NCBI RefSeq assembly: GCF_025118155.1
Contig: NW_026251415.1
Coordinates: 124,001 to 188,000 of the forward strand
DNA from: Cokeromyces recurvatus
Taxonomy: Eukaryota; Mucoromycota; Mucoromycetes; Mucorales; Mucoraceae
Length of the DNA: 64,000 nt
Direction: 5' to 3'
Shown here: piece by piece, positions 24,618-35,455 of the stretch
Layout: each line of letters begins with the position of its first letter
Numbering within the stretch: the first letter of the stretch is position 1
Translations under genes and position numbers: made by a program
The notes under the pieces: model-generated
Database searches by the model: none
Told to the model about the DNA's origin: nothing
The model's input: the letters and a program-made list of their open reading frames with translations, nothing else

Positions 24618-26297
24618 TTAACATACGCGAGTATTATAGAATTTACTTAATTTTATAAAGTCATTTTCTGTTGCTTTCAATTCTTTAGAATCTTTCAATA
24701 AATTAAACAAATGTTGCAAAGCTATTTAACAATTTAATATTTTCCTATTTTACGAATGTTTTCCTTTGTTTTTACCTTGTTGATGTTTTTTATCTAAAAA
24801 CATGACCAACATATCAATTCGCTTTACTTGTGATAAGCCCTTTAGTACATTGAAAATAACGTCAGGCTCCTTTTCTTTCGCATATTTAGTTTCAAGTAAA
24901 TCAATTATTTTTTCAAATTGATCAGATTCTAAAGATGATTTGAAGATAGAAGCATATGACGTAGGTGGAATGATCTATTATAAAATCGATTTCATTATTT
25001 GATTGGCCTTTTCTTTCATGTGTAAAGTAATGTACCTGGAAGTATTGGTATAAAATATCATCTCCTTTAACTTTATATGTTTTCCAATCTCTTTCAAATT
25101 CAAAGTTTGTATGAGGAATTGAAAACTTTAGGGGAGTCTTTGATGGTTTGACTGTTAGAGTTATTTCCTTCTCCTTCTTTATAGGTTGTATTTCTACGTT
25201 TCTTTTAGCTTCTTCTTTCGGCTTTGTATAATAATCATCTATTATATTTATATGTAATCTCCTTTTTTCTTCTTCTTTATTATTATTTTTCTAAATAAAT
25301 ACTTAATAAATGATAATTGTATCAGACCAAAAAAAAAAAAATACCTTTATTTGTGATTTTTCTACAGTTTTTGGTATAGGTAATTTCTTTAATTCATCCA
25401 AAATTGATTTATTGTTAGGCTCTAACTTTAAACCCATTTCAAAATCTACATGCATAATTAAATATACATATACCCGACTATCATATAAATATAAATATAT
25501 ATATATATATTGCTACCTTTTCGTGCTTCATCTATTCTTCCAAGTCCTTTTAAAGCAATGCCACGTCTCCAGTAAGCTTTGACATTATTAGGTTGAAGTT
25601 TAATACCCCTTATACAATCCTTTTCTGCCTCTAAATAGCTAGTAGTAATATAATCAATTTTTTTAATGTATATAGATGTATATACAACTTACTTATTTAT
25701 CTTTAAATAAGCCATGGCACGATTCACAAAATAAACAGATACTGTTGGATCCAAATCGATTGCCTTCCCATAATGTAAAATGGCATTTTTATAGTCTTTT
25801 TTACCGAAATATTCATTACCCTAATTAAATGTTCTTCAGTAAATCCAGAATTGCCTATTTTCAGCTTTCCTATTTGTTTTTTTTTCTTACTTTTATTTTT
25901 TCTGCTTCTGCTTTTTCGACTCTTGTTTGTGGCTTTATTGTATTAGTTGCAAGTATAGGTTCTGTCTATTTTTTGTTTTTTTTTTTAGAAAAAAAAAGGG
26001 TTAGATATAAGGAATTGATTACTTATAACGCATCACATTTACTTTTTTTAATTTATCTAAGCCAACAGGTTTTGATTCATCAACATTGATTTCTGTTGAT
26101 TTTCTTACAGGTGGTAATGTCTAAAATAGGAAACCAGGTTATTTAACTAAAAAAAAAAATGATTACATTGTCGCCAGCATTATTACTTGATCATGAATAA
26201 GCTTTTTTCTTATTAACTTTTCATCCTTGGAGTTAATTTCAGTTTGCCATGATGTGATATCTTTCCAAAGAGCATCTAAATTTTTTGAACTTGTCAT
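24618..26297 (-). CDS. RPAP3-like TPR co-chaperone
   Basis: A TPR protein with an RPAP3 C-terminal domain, the architecture of RPAP3/SPAG1 subunits that link HSP90 to the R2TP complex for assembly of RNA polymerase II and other complexes. I read nine exons: 26187-26297, 26043-26120, 25891-25965, 25693-25820, 25517-25638, 25345-25445, 25036-25290, 24776-24974 and 24618-24721. All are in phase, giving 390 aa. The N-terminus has a W-x3-I-x2-W helix (LWKDITSWQTEI). Three TPR units cover about residues 89-205 (GNEYFGKKDYKNAILHYGKA, AEKDCIRGIKLQPNNVKAYW, then DFEMGLKLEPNN). A charged linker and the RPAP3_C domain (TNFEFERDWKTY, YQYFQIIPPTSYASIFKSSL, LLETKY) finish it. It shares a divergent promoter with trehalase. 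Confidence 0.87.
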
Positions 26298-26621
26298 TTT
26301 ACAATGTATAAAAAGAAAAGTAAAAAAAAAGCCCCAACAACAAGTCACTATTTTTTTTTTTAATACATTTATATTTGGCGGCTGCATTAGAAATTTTTTT
26401 TGCCTTAATTTGGAAATAAGGTGTTCTTTTAAGTTCAAAGGAAGTTATATTGTAACACTTTTTCATTCATTTTAATTGGTTCATGAAAATTTAACCAGTC
26501 AAAGTAAGATAAAGAAAGTTTGAAGTATGAGGATTAATTTCATATTTACGCATTTACGTACACATACATAATAAGCATTTTTTTTTTATATATTTCATTT
26601 GAAAGAAAAAAAAAAAAAAAA
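26298..26621. promoter_or_regulatory. Divergent promoter between RPAP3-like gene and neutral trehalase
   Basis: Only 324 bp separate the two start codons, so the region must hold both promoters. It contains T-rich and A-rich runs (near 26350, 26580 and 26605-26621) and no clear TATA box or named factor site. The A tract ends directly at the trehalase ATG. Confidence 0.6.
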
Positions 26622-29209
26622 ATGTCATCACAGACTTCTTTTGGGAATGACACAAAAATTGATGTCCATGCTCCTGCATCAACTTATTATACAACTGGCG
26701 AAAACGCAAGGAATAGAACAAGAACTTATACGGTAATTGTCGTCAAGATATATATATATACATGTATATACATTTATATGAACTATTATGAATGACATTG
26801 CTTAATTGCATGAATTAAATAAACATCCATGGACTAACTTTATATATATGTATTTATGTTTGTATATGTAGAGACCTCGCCTTGATACTCAAGCGAATGG
26901 AACAAGTTTTGAAGGAACTCGTAGACGTCGCGCCTCTCATGGTAATAACATCATGATATAATACACTTTTTTTTTTTCATAAACAAATAGGTATTCAATT
27001 TATTCGTTATATATAGATGATAAGAATAAAGCACGTAGATTTTTAATTGATGTTGAAGAAACACAACGTAAAATATTGGAGCAAGAAGATACAGATGGTG
27101 ATTTTCAAATTACTATTAACGATTTAGGGCCCAAGACGATGTCCTTAGGTACTGCAGATTCTGGCGGTTATCGTAAGATTGATATTCGTGGAACGTATAT
27201 GCTTTCAAATCTACTTCAAGAGCTTGCTTTAGCAAATGACTACGGTAGAAAGCATATTGTGTTGGATGAAGCAAGATTGAATGAAAACCCTGTTGATCGT
27301 TTATCTCGTATGATTAAGCATAATTTTTGGGATGGTTTAACCCGCCGTATTGATGCAGATTCATTGGAGGTCATTTGTCCTGATCCAAAGAATAGATCTC
27401 CAAATAAAAACCCTCGCATCTATGTTCCTTATGATGATAAGGATGCCTACGAATTCTATAAGAAAGTGAGCGAAGTTCGTAAACATATGAAACTTGAAGT
27501 TGAATACTTACCAAAGGAAATTACCGCAGAATATGTCAAGAGTATCAATGATCGCCCTGGTTTGCTAACGTTGGCGATGCGTAAAGTAAAAGATGAGAAT
27601 GGGGATGAGACGTTTGTAGGTGAACCCTTTGTTGTCCCTGGTGGTCGATTTAATGAAATGTATGGATGGGATTCTTATTTTTCTGCACTAGGACTATTAG
27701 AGGATGGTCGTATTGAGTTGGCAAGGAGCATGGTTGAAAATTTTGCTTACCAAATTAAACATTATGGGAAAATTTTAAACGCAAATCGGTCTTATTATCT
27801 ATCTCGTTCTCAACCTCCCTTCTTGACAGATATGGCTATTAAAGTCTATGAACGACTTCATCCAGATGATGAAGAAGAAAATAAAGCTTGGCTAAGACGG
27901 ATACTTAAATCGGCTATTAAAGAATATTGGACAGTCTGGATGTCTGAGCCAAGATTAGATAAGAAAACGATGCTTTCAAGGTATCGTCCTGATGGCGCTG
28001 GTATTCCTCCTGAAACGGAGGCCTCTCATTTTGTTCATATTATTGAACCTTATGCTAATAAATACGGTATATCGGTTGAAGAATTCAATGAAAAGTATAA
28101 TGATGGTATCATTAAGGAGCCTGAACTTGATGAATACTTTTTACATGATCGTGCTGTACGAGAATCAGGTCATGATACAACCTATCGCTTTGAAAAGGTG
28201 TGTGCTAATTTGGCTACGATTGATTTAAATGCACTTTTATATAAATATGAAATGGATATTGCAGATGTTATTCGTGACTATTTAGATGATGACTTGGAAG
28301 ACTTTGATGGAATAAAACAGAAATCAGAGGATTGGTTGGAAAGGGCAAAACAGCGTCGTGAACGTATTGATAGATACTTGTGGAATGAGAAAAAATCACT
28401 TTATTACGATTATGATACTATAAAGGAGGAACAGACAGATTACGAGAGCGTTACTGCTTTTTATGCACTTTGGGCAGGTTGTGCAAGTCAACATCAAGCA
28501 CAAGAGATGGTGAAACATTCGCTTTCAAAATTTGAAGTATTAGGTGGACTTGTGTCAGGAACTGAAGAATCCCGTGGTGTAACGTCATTAGAAAGACCCA
28601 ATCGTCAATGGGATTTTCCATTCGGATGGGCTCCTCATCAAATGTTAACATGGGCTGGTCTAGATAAATACGGTATGAGAGAAACAGCTTCAAGATTGAG
28701 TTATCGTTGGTTATATACGTAAATAATAGACAAAGAAAGAGAGAAATATATTTTTATATTTATATGTTGATTGTACTCTATTTTTTTTTTTTACTAGAAT
28801 TACAAAAGGTTTTGTCGATTTTAATGGTGTTGTACCTGAGAAATTTGATGTTGTGAGTTTATCTCATAAAGTTGAAGTTGAATATGGTAACGTTGGAACA
28901 GATTTTAAATGTGTACCTCGAGAAGGCTTTGGTTGGATGAATGCTTCATATCAAGTAGGACTTAGTTATCTTACAGTTCAAATGAGACGAGCTTTAGGTA
29001 CATGTACTCTTCCTGATCTATTATTTGAAAAGGCAATGATGAAAGAACATCGTATGCTAGGTCTTACACCCGAAGAAGAGAAAGCTGCTATACTTCGTCG
29101 TCGTACTTCAACTGCAGCAGCTAGAGCCATTACACGTAATGGTAGTATAAGTGCTGCTGTAACTCGTATTTCATTAACTGATGGGCCCAATAATGCAGCT
29201 CATTTTTAA
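26622..29209 (+). CDS. NTH1: Neutral (cytosolic, regulated) trehalase
   Basis: A GH37 enzyme that hydrolyses trehalose to two glucose molecules in the cytosol. Exons are 26622-26732, 26872-26941, 27017-28718 and 28798-29209, giving 764 aa, typical for fungal neutral trehalases. No signal peptide is present. The N-terminus has PKA-type basic sites, with RRRRASH at about residue 56 and RNRTRTYT near residue 31, then the Ca-binding loop [16 protein letters not shown], as in Nth1. The catalytic domain carries trehalase signature 1 ([15 protein letters not shown]) and signature 2 ([12 protein letters not shown]). The C-terminus shows [14 protein letters not shown] and FGWMNASYQ. Regulation by PKA phosphorylation and calcium is inferred from these motifs and known Nth1 biology. 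It converges on the next gene with a 96-bp gap. Confidence 0.96.
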
Positions 29210-29305
29210 TTATTATTAAAATAAAATAAAATAAAATAAAAAAATAGCATTAACATATAAAAAAGTAATTGTTTTTTTTGTCTTTTAATTTATTATAAAA
29301 CTAAT

Positions 29306-30932
29306 TTACAACTTGGAAATACGATCATTAGTAATTAATTCAATTACTTTTGCACTAGCCCCCCAACTAGATTGATATCCTATGTATATCAAAAAGAGAA
29401 AGTTTAGTTTAATGAGATGGAAAACATTTACTTTTTTTTACCATGAGAGCCATGACCATAATTGTGACACACAGTAACTTTTTGCCCATTAGAACGCTCT
29501 ATATAAATAAATATAAATAAATGGCTTTATATCCTTTTTTTTTCTTTCTTTCTTTCTCTACTCTAAATATCTATATTTACGTTTAATTTCCTTTTCAATG
29601 CGAATACCATTTTTACGACCAGGTCTAAAACCAACATTAATAGAAATAATATCAAAATCTTCAGGGCCTTTCCCATGAGTGATTCCAGAATAAAGGTTAT
29701 AGCAGCGTTGTAAAATATCTTTAGTAATAGCTTCATCTGGTTCAGTTTCTTTCTTGACACGATCTACTGTACCACCACAAATGACTGTGCCATCATTTCG
29801 GGGAATAATATAAGTCCATCTATCATAGCCTAGTATAGTATAATAGATTTTTTTTTGTAAGAATATTGAACTATAAATAATTTGATAACTGTACCATCAA
29901 TATAATATTGAGTCTATTAATTAGACAGTACATGAAGTTTAATTATTCCTTAAAAAAATTGAATTTATATATTATCTTTCAAATTTACCTTAACATGGGG
30001 AGCACGAACAAGAACAGTTTGACCCCGAATTGGGAACATTGTATGATCTCGAACATCTTTAAGATGATAAGATCCTAAACCAGTGCAATTAATGATAATA
30101 TCAAATTCTTTATATTCTTCAATCACTTCTTGTATACTATTGAATGCCTTCCTTTCAATACGTCCTCCAAGCCCTTTTAATGTCTTGACTAACCATTTTA
30201 AATATTTTGGTACATTTGCGGTAACTATATAAGCAAATTTAATATCGAAAAAAAAACAGCAAAAAAAAAAACTAGATTAGATTAGTTTTATTACAAGATT
30301 CAAACGTGTAACCATGAGACACCCCAGAAATCAATTCATTTTTAGGAATTTCTTTAACCTTTTTGTTTGTTTATAAAGATTAGATTCTCTCAAAGGAAAT
30401 TATTAACCAAAAAAAAAAAAAAAAAAAAAAACTTACATTTGCATAAATTTTTTTAACCCAATAGACATCTTCTTCTGGGGCAGCAGGTCTTTCACAGTAT
30501 TGAATACCAGGACAATACATAATATTAGCCTCGGGTTCTTCATCAGCAAGTCGTTTAAATTCTTTCATAGTATATGTGTCCATATCTATTTATGTGTGTG
30601 TATAATAAAATAAAATAAATTTGAGTTTTATAGTAATTTTCTATTAAATATAGAGTATACCTTGAAGACGATAATCATTATAATCAGCGACTGTTAAAAT
30701 GGAGGCACCAGCCCAAGGAGAAGTATATTCAGATGATAAATCACCAGGTACATGTTTTGCTATCACCAAGACATCCTTATATCCGTGTCTTAAAAGACTT
30801 ATAGCAGTAGTTAAACCACTTACACCCGCACCTATTTAGTGTGAATATGAATATGTATTTACATTTGCTTAATAATTTTATACTAAATAGTTAGATAGTG
30901 TTTATACCTAGGACAATAACTTTCTTTGACAT
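29306..30932 (-). CDS. D-amino-acid-oxidase-like FAD oxidoreductase
   Basis: An FAD enzyme of the DAO family that oxidises D-amino acids (or D-aspartate) to keto acids, usually in peroxisomes. I read nine exons: 30908-30932, 30661-30831, 30437-30585, 30295-30358, 29989-30224, 29895-29913, 29581-29829, 29442-29498 and 29306-29379. They join in phase to 347 aa, the normal DAO length. The Rossmann FAD motif is VIVLGAGVSGLTTAISLL at the N-terminus. Further DAO blocks are SPWAGASI, NCTGLGSYHL, PIRGQTVLVRAPHV, YIIPRNDGTVICGGT, GFRPGR and CHNYGHGSHGYQSSWGAS near the end. The 19-nt exon 29895-29913 is inferred from phase and could be wrong. The C-terminal SKL is a perfect PTS1, so peroxisomal import is likely. 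Confidence 0.9.
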
Positions 30933-31325
30933 TATAGATATAATTATTTCTGGGGAAAAAAAAAAGAGGAGAAAAGAAAGGATTACTGCTATTCACTCTT
31001 ATCTTCCCTGGAAAAAAAGAACTTTTTTTTTTTTTTTTTTTTTTTTTTAACTAAACCTTAACATACTTACAAATCCAATAATAGTTATACAAGTATAAAT
31101 TGTAAATAATCTTGTTCTTGGGCGTGGCTAATGCAGAAAGTAACTAAATAAATGATAATAATCAAGTTTTAAGATAAGAAAGGGTCTATAACCTTAGACT
31201 TTTTTATTTGTAGGGATAACGGTTATAATGTAAAGATTCAAAATACAATGCTCATATTTTTTTTCCTTTGTAATATAAGATTTTCATCGCCTATGTTACA
31301 TAAGCTATTTTAGTTAAGAAATATG
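30933..31325. other. Upstream region of the DAO-like gene
   Basis: AT-rich DNA with a T tract (about 31023-31048), likely the DAO-like promoter. No gene seen. Confidence 0.45.
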
Positions 31326-31359
31326 TACACCTTTTGCCAAAATGATGTTGCAAGAAAAA

Positions 31360-31453
31360 AAATTTAAAGTGTCGCACTTTTAAAAAAAACAGTGTCGTAT
31401 GTTTTTTTAAGAAAAGAGTGTTGCATCTTACAAAAAAATAGTGTTGTGCCTTT

Positions 31454-31456
<3 letters not shown>
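31360..31456. repeat. Subterminal short repeats in the left end only
   Basis: Four diverged copies of a GTGTYGYRYNTT-type unit (starting near 31360, 31391, 31419 and 31441), each separated by A/T runs. The right end has just one equivalent (GTCGCATCTTAC on the minus strand near 33853). They could be transposase-binding repeats or the result of slippage. Confidence 0.6.

Positions 31457-31515
<59 letters not shown>
31457..31515. repeat. Longest poly(A) tract of the window
   Basis: About 58 uninterrupted A in the left end of the inverted-repeat element. Similar tracts of 30-55 nt on either strand lie near 2039-2090, 14517-14548, 15712-15747, 19819-19872, 38390-38426, 40029-40066, 51024-51070 and 54211-54250. 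Confidence 0.9.
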
Positions 31516-31516
<1 letters not shown>

Positions 31517-31784
31517 ATATAAATTAAAATAAAATAGATCGAGATACAACTAAGGGAGAGACTAACTACTACAGCTAATCTGATCTACATTGACGCTTTC
31601 CAAAGACAGTCAGCAGAATAAGGGATAAATAATAATAACCTAGATGAGGTTGTGGAGATGTTGATGAATTTGTGGTGTCAGGTATTAAATTATGGGTATA
31701 ATATACGTTGTCAGCTGGGCCATTTCAGTTAGCATCCGACCAGAAAAGGAGCCAAACTAGTGTAAGAGCACATTGTAAGATGTT
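31515..31784 (+). repeat. Long inverted repeat, left arm
   Basis: Matches the reverse complement of 33543-33814 with only a handful of differences (a G indel in the AAGGGAGAG run, one extra AAT unit, an A/G change and a few near the inner end), about 98 percent by eye. This similarity is much higher than that of any other repeat in the window. Confidence 0.92.
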
Positions 31785-32351
31785 TCTAATAATAAGGAGT
31801 GAATAAACTACTACACATTCATCATCATAAAATATTTGTTACCAACATCACCTGAGACAATAGGTCGATCAAATGTGTTGTTATAATGGGCCAAATTATG
31901 CCCATGACACTATGTCCGATTCTTTGATGTACCAACCCCTAGCAGTTTACAAAAAAAGAAAACCCGGAAGGGCAAGTCATGAACAGGAAATGACGGAAAT
32001 GTAGTAAGGAGACAGAAAGAATAATATTCAACTATCACAGACCACTAGCAGACTCCCACTAGGAAGAATGGAGATGCAAAATACACAGCGACATTACCTG
32101 AAATATGGGTCAAAAGTACAATAAAACCAAGAATACAGAGTCAACGCATGAGCTATATGGCAGAATGTAACCATCACACTTGATCAATCAAAGAGAAGGA
32201 GTCAAGAGAGCGTAGCTGCTTCAAAAAAAATTGACGTATTTATTTATGACGTCTTTTTGAAGACGCGTTTCACTCAATGTTATCGCTTATGTTTCTTTTG
32301 CAGGTGCCTGATCTTTTTATTTATTTATTTTTATCTTTTTTTAATTACCAC

Positions 32352-33162
32352 ATGAATACGCCCAAAGTATCAGATCCTGGAAAAGAATATTTTCTCCAGG
32401 CTATGTCTAGGAAATGGAATTTTTGGGAGGCTTTTACTCTTTACGAACACACTCCGAAGTTACCATCCAATATAATCTGCCAAACCATGGAAAGTGATCT
32501 TAACTTGATAACCAAGATTAGGAAGACTTCTGCAGAACCATGTAAAGCAATATTATCTGATTTGAAGGTAAGATGGCATACATCTCAATACCATATTTAT
32601 ATAGACTCATTCATTCCTTTCCCTTTTATCGTGTTGATGGTTTTACGTAAAGCAGATGAAAAGCCAGCAACCTTCTAGATGATATTGGGTTTGGTTGCAA
32701 GGACAAAATTGAACGTGTGATGATGGAATGCTCAGGGTATGTATGATGAAAAAAATTCCAATATATAGATATCACACAAAGTCAGCGGTACTGCACTAAC
32801 GCCTCTCCTTACTCACTCACACTTGTATATATAGGGAAGAAGACGGAAATCATACCAAAGAAGACACCCTGAAATTGATGAAATATACTAGCAACTGTTT
32901 GAAGAACGAAATAAATCAGTACCAATACGCTTCTTGGACGACATGTGGACGACGACGCATATTTACTATACAATGCATTAAGAATAAACTGACTTTACTA
33001 TCAACCAGTCGTATGAGAATTGGAAAATGGTGCTTTGTGGAGATACGGTCTGCAATTGTACCAAGGGACTGGGAAGACCGATACTACTGAAATCGTGTGA
33101 TAGAATTGTTGATGAAACTAAAGATAAGATTACAATCAAGTCAAAGTTATTGGAACCAAAAT
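32352..33162 (+). pseudogene. Unrecognised spliced gene carried inside the inverted-repeat element
   Basis: Block 1 (32352-32567) encodes 72 residues (MNTPKVSDPGKEYFLQAM..., with WNFWEAFTLYEHTPKLPSN) up to a GTAAGA donor. Block 2 (about 32663-32736) encodes NLLDDIGFGCKDKIERVM and ends at GG|GTATGT. Block 3 (from 32835, after TATATATAG) continues in phase with EDGNHTKEDTLKLMKY, KWCFVEIRSAIVPRDWEDRY and a basic helix to 33162. Block 1 to block 2 needs a 1-nt shift I could not resolve by splicing, and block 3 has a TGA (33088-33090) where Trp would fit, so it looks freshly inactivated. I do not recognise the family; it is not a transposase or reverse transcriptase. Confidence 0.55.
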
Positions 33163-33429
33163 AGGAATTACTGACAATATACATGTATATACGACGATGA
33201 CATCTTAGGAAATGCTGCTTGAACAAGAAGAAATAACTATAGTTTTGAAGAAATAACAATCAGGACTGTCTCCTGTGGATGTCAAGGATACGATTAAAGC
33301 GGTTAGTCGATCAGGTCAAGCAACAAAGGAAATGTAGTCTTATTCTTTTTTGTAAGTCGTTGTCATTATCATAATATAGTTTTACCCCTTTTTACAATAT
33401 CACCAATACTAATATATGCTTCATTCTAG

Positions 33430-33618
33430 TTAATCTTTGTTTTTTTTGTGTGTGTCTATCTTCACTGCCCCCATTCCAATGACAAAGTCGTCAACTATGC
33501 CTACCATTTTCGTCGATTTGGATTGGATAACGACATCTAGGAACATCTCACAATGTGCTCTTACACTAGTTTGGCTCCTTTTCTGGTCGGATGCTAACTG
33601 AAATGGCCCAGCTGACAA
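33430..33618 (-). pseudogene. ORF fragment spanning the inner edge of the right arm
   Basis: The minus-strand frame reads SAGPFQLASDQKRSQTSVRA... followed by FLDVVIQSKSTKMVGIVDDF. Codon use is balanced and it contains no low-complexity runs. Its first half lies in the inverted repeat, so a truncated copy of the same frame is present in the left arm (about 31715-31784, plus strand). No ATG precedes it; it may be an internal exon of a captured gene. Function unknown. Confidence 0.4.
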
Positions 33619-33813
33619 CGTACATTATACCCATAATTTAATACCTGACACCACAAATTCATCAACATCTCCACAACCTCATCTAGGTTATTATTATTAT
33701 TTATCCCTTATTCTGCTGACTGTCTTTGGAAAGCGTCAATGTAGATCAGATTAGCTGTAGTAGTTAGTCTCTCCCCTTAGTTGTATCTCGATCTATTTTA
33801 TTTTAATTTATAT

Positions 33814-33814
<1 letters not shown>
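33543..33814 (-). repeat. Long inverted repeat, right arm
   Basis: Reverse-complement partner of 31515-31784; see that entry for the comparison. It is bordered outside by a poly(T) tract (about 33816-33845) that mirrors the poly(A) tract outside the left arm. Confidence 0.92.
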
Positions 33815-33846
<32 letters not shown>

Positions 33847-33878
33847 TAAGATGCGACATCATCTTGTCAAAAGGTGTA

Positions 33879-35455
33879 TAATAGAGTATTACAGAAGGTT
33901 TGAATTTTACTGCTAAGGTTGTTTTGATAAGGAATAGAATGATAACTAAATATGGAATGCTAAAATGTATCTACCTTTTATATTCCCTTATAGTAGTGAT
34001 ATCATTTGAATATATGACTGTATATTGTCATAATATGAACTCTTATTTCATAACTATCGTTTTATTTAATAACAACGTTTATCGTTTACCGTTTCTATTT
34101 TACTTCATATTTACTTTTTTTTTATTGAATATATTAACAGTGTCCTATTGCCGGTAATATTTGTATGTAAATTTATCTCAATTACTCTAATTTTTGGCAT
34201 TGTTTACAGTGTTAATTACTAGAATAGCTGACTTAGAGTAATAGAGAATATTCACTTTCCCTTTTCTTGAGTATGATTTACAAGCTATTCTCCTATTATT
34301 CTGCTTTACAGTATGTGTATGTAAAAAATCATTCTTATATTTTTCCCTTTTTTAATTAAAGCCATAGTGACTCCGTTATAAATGGAAAGAAGCCGATTCT
34401 CCTTACTTTTATGCATTACAGAACTTTTATTCATTCTAGAGAACATCTGATTATGCAATTGTGTGTACAACCCACTCGCTCTAATTGAATGTCAGATAAT
34501 AAAATTAATATCACGTGACCTTTAATGGCAGGGGTGGTCTCCTTTGATTAGTGAAATACGTAATATTGAATCTCTTTTTCGTTTATATCTCTTTTTTTTT
34601 ATTATCTTAAAAAAAAAAGTATCCATCCATCCAATTCTATAAATCAACCGTTCAATTTACTCTCATACATCAAAAGGTATGTCGTCTACTTCTTTGGCAA
34701 CTGGTTCCTCTGCTTCTTCTCCGATTCTATCGCGCTTCTTTGCTCAATATAAAATAATAACTCTTAAACAAAAAAAAATATGAGAAGAAAAGAAAAAAAA
34801 ATCTCACTCAGTGAATTATGTCTTTTTTAATTACCATTGAATCATGTAACCCTTTTTTGATGGTGTTTTTGGCAACAGAAAAAAGAAAGAAGTAGTTACA
34901 TATTTACTCGTTTACATGTACTTTACTATATTTTCCTTTCTCGCAATGGAATTGAAAATGTATACAATGGACGGAAAAAAAAAGATTCCTACATTTTTCA
35001 ACATCATTTTCCCTTTAACATTCTGTTTGGAATATTTTGTCATCTACAACATTATTCATACACAGACACATACACATTATATTTTCTTTCCAGTATACTA
35101 TCACTTCGACCAATCCTTTTTTCTTTATTTTACATCTTTCTTTTTTTTCATTTCAAATGCATTGCGTCATCATTTATTTTTTTTCCCCCGTTTCTCAATA
35201 ATTTTCTTCTCCCTTTTTTTTGTTTCTGATGTTATTATTTTTATACTTTTTTCCGTATTTATCACCTAAGGGGATAAATACCAAATATTATATTTGGAAA
35301 AAAAAAAAGCAAGAAGAAAAAGAAAATAGAATAGTTCAAAAGACTGCAGAAGAGTCGTGAATATCGGAGGAAGACCAGACAGTTGTTGAATTTGATTAAA
35401 ATTTGTTATTTTATTTATTTATTTTTTACTGACCACTCTATCAGTATTTTCAAAT
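33879..35455. other. Gene-poor stretch upstream of SUB2, with one short ORF
   Basis: Mostly AT-rich DNA. A palindromic CACGTG box lies at 34512-34517. A 34-codon ORF at 34678-34782 begins ATGTCGTCTACTTCTTTGGC and encodes a Ser-rich peptide (MSSTSLATGSSASSPILSRF); its codon choice looks gene-like and the preceding sequence looks like a leader, but I cannot find a continuing exon. The larger ORF at 34916-35269 is Phe/Ile-rich noise. SUB2 promoter elements must lie in the last few hundred bases. Confidence 0.45.

Larger units (their letters stand above)
31328..33876. mobile_element. 2.5-kb inverted-repeat element with TA edges (Tc1/mariner-like termini)
   Basis: The two ends match as inverted repeats. 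The left end reads CACCTTTTGCCAAAATGATG from 31328 and the right end, on the opposite strand, CACCTTTTGACAAGATGATG from 33876. Both are bordered by TA (31326-31327 and 33877-33878), the usual Tc1/mariner target duplication. Inside, a much longer and nearly identical pair of arms follows (31515-31784 against 33543-33814), after poly(A)/poly(T) tracts. I found no transposase coding sequence, only a spliced unknown gene at 32352-33162, so the element is probably non-autonomous. Confidence 0.82.

Noticed and set aside
31364..31549. Poly-Phe ORF
   Set aside because: Translation of the poly(A) tract.
34916..35269. 117-aa plus-strand ORF upstream of SUB2
   Set aside because: Phe/Ile/Leu-rich low-complexity translation of T-rich DNA; looks membrane-like only because of TTT codons.
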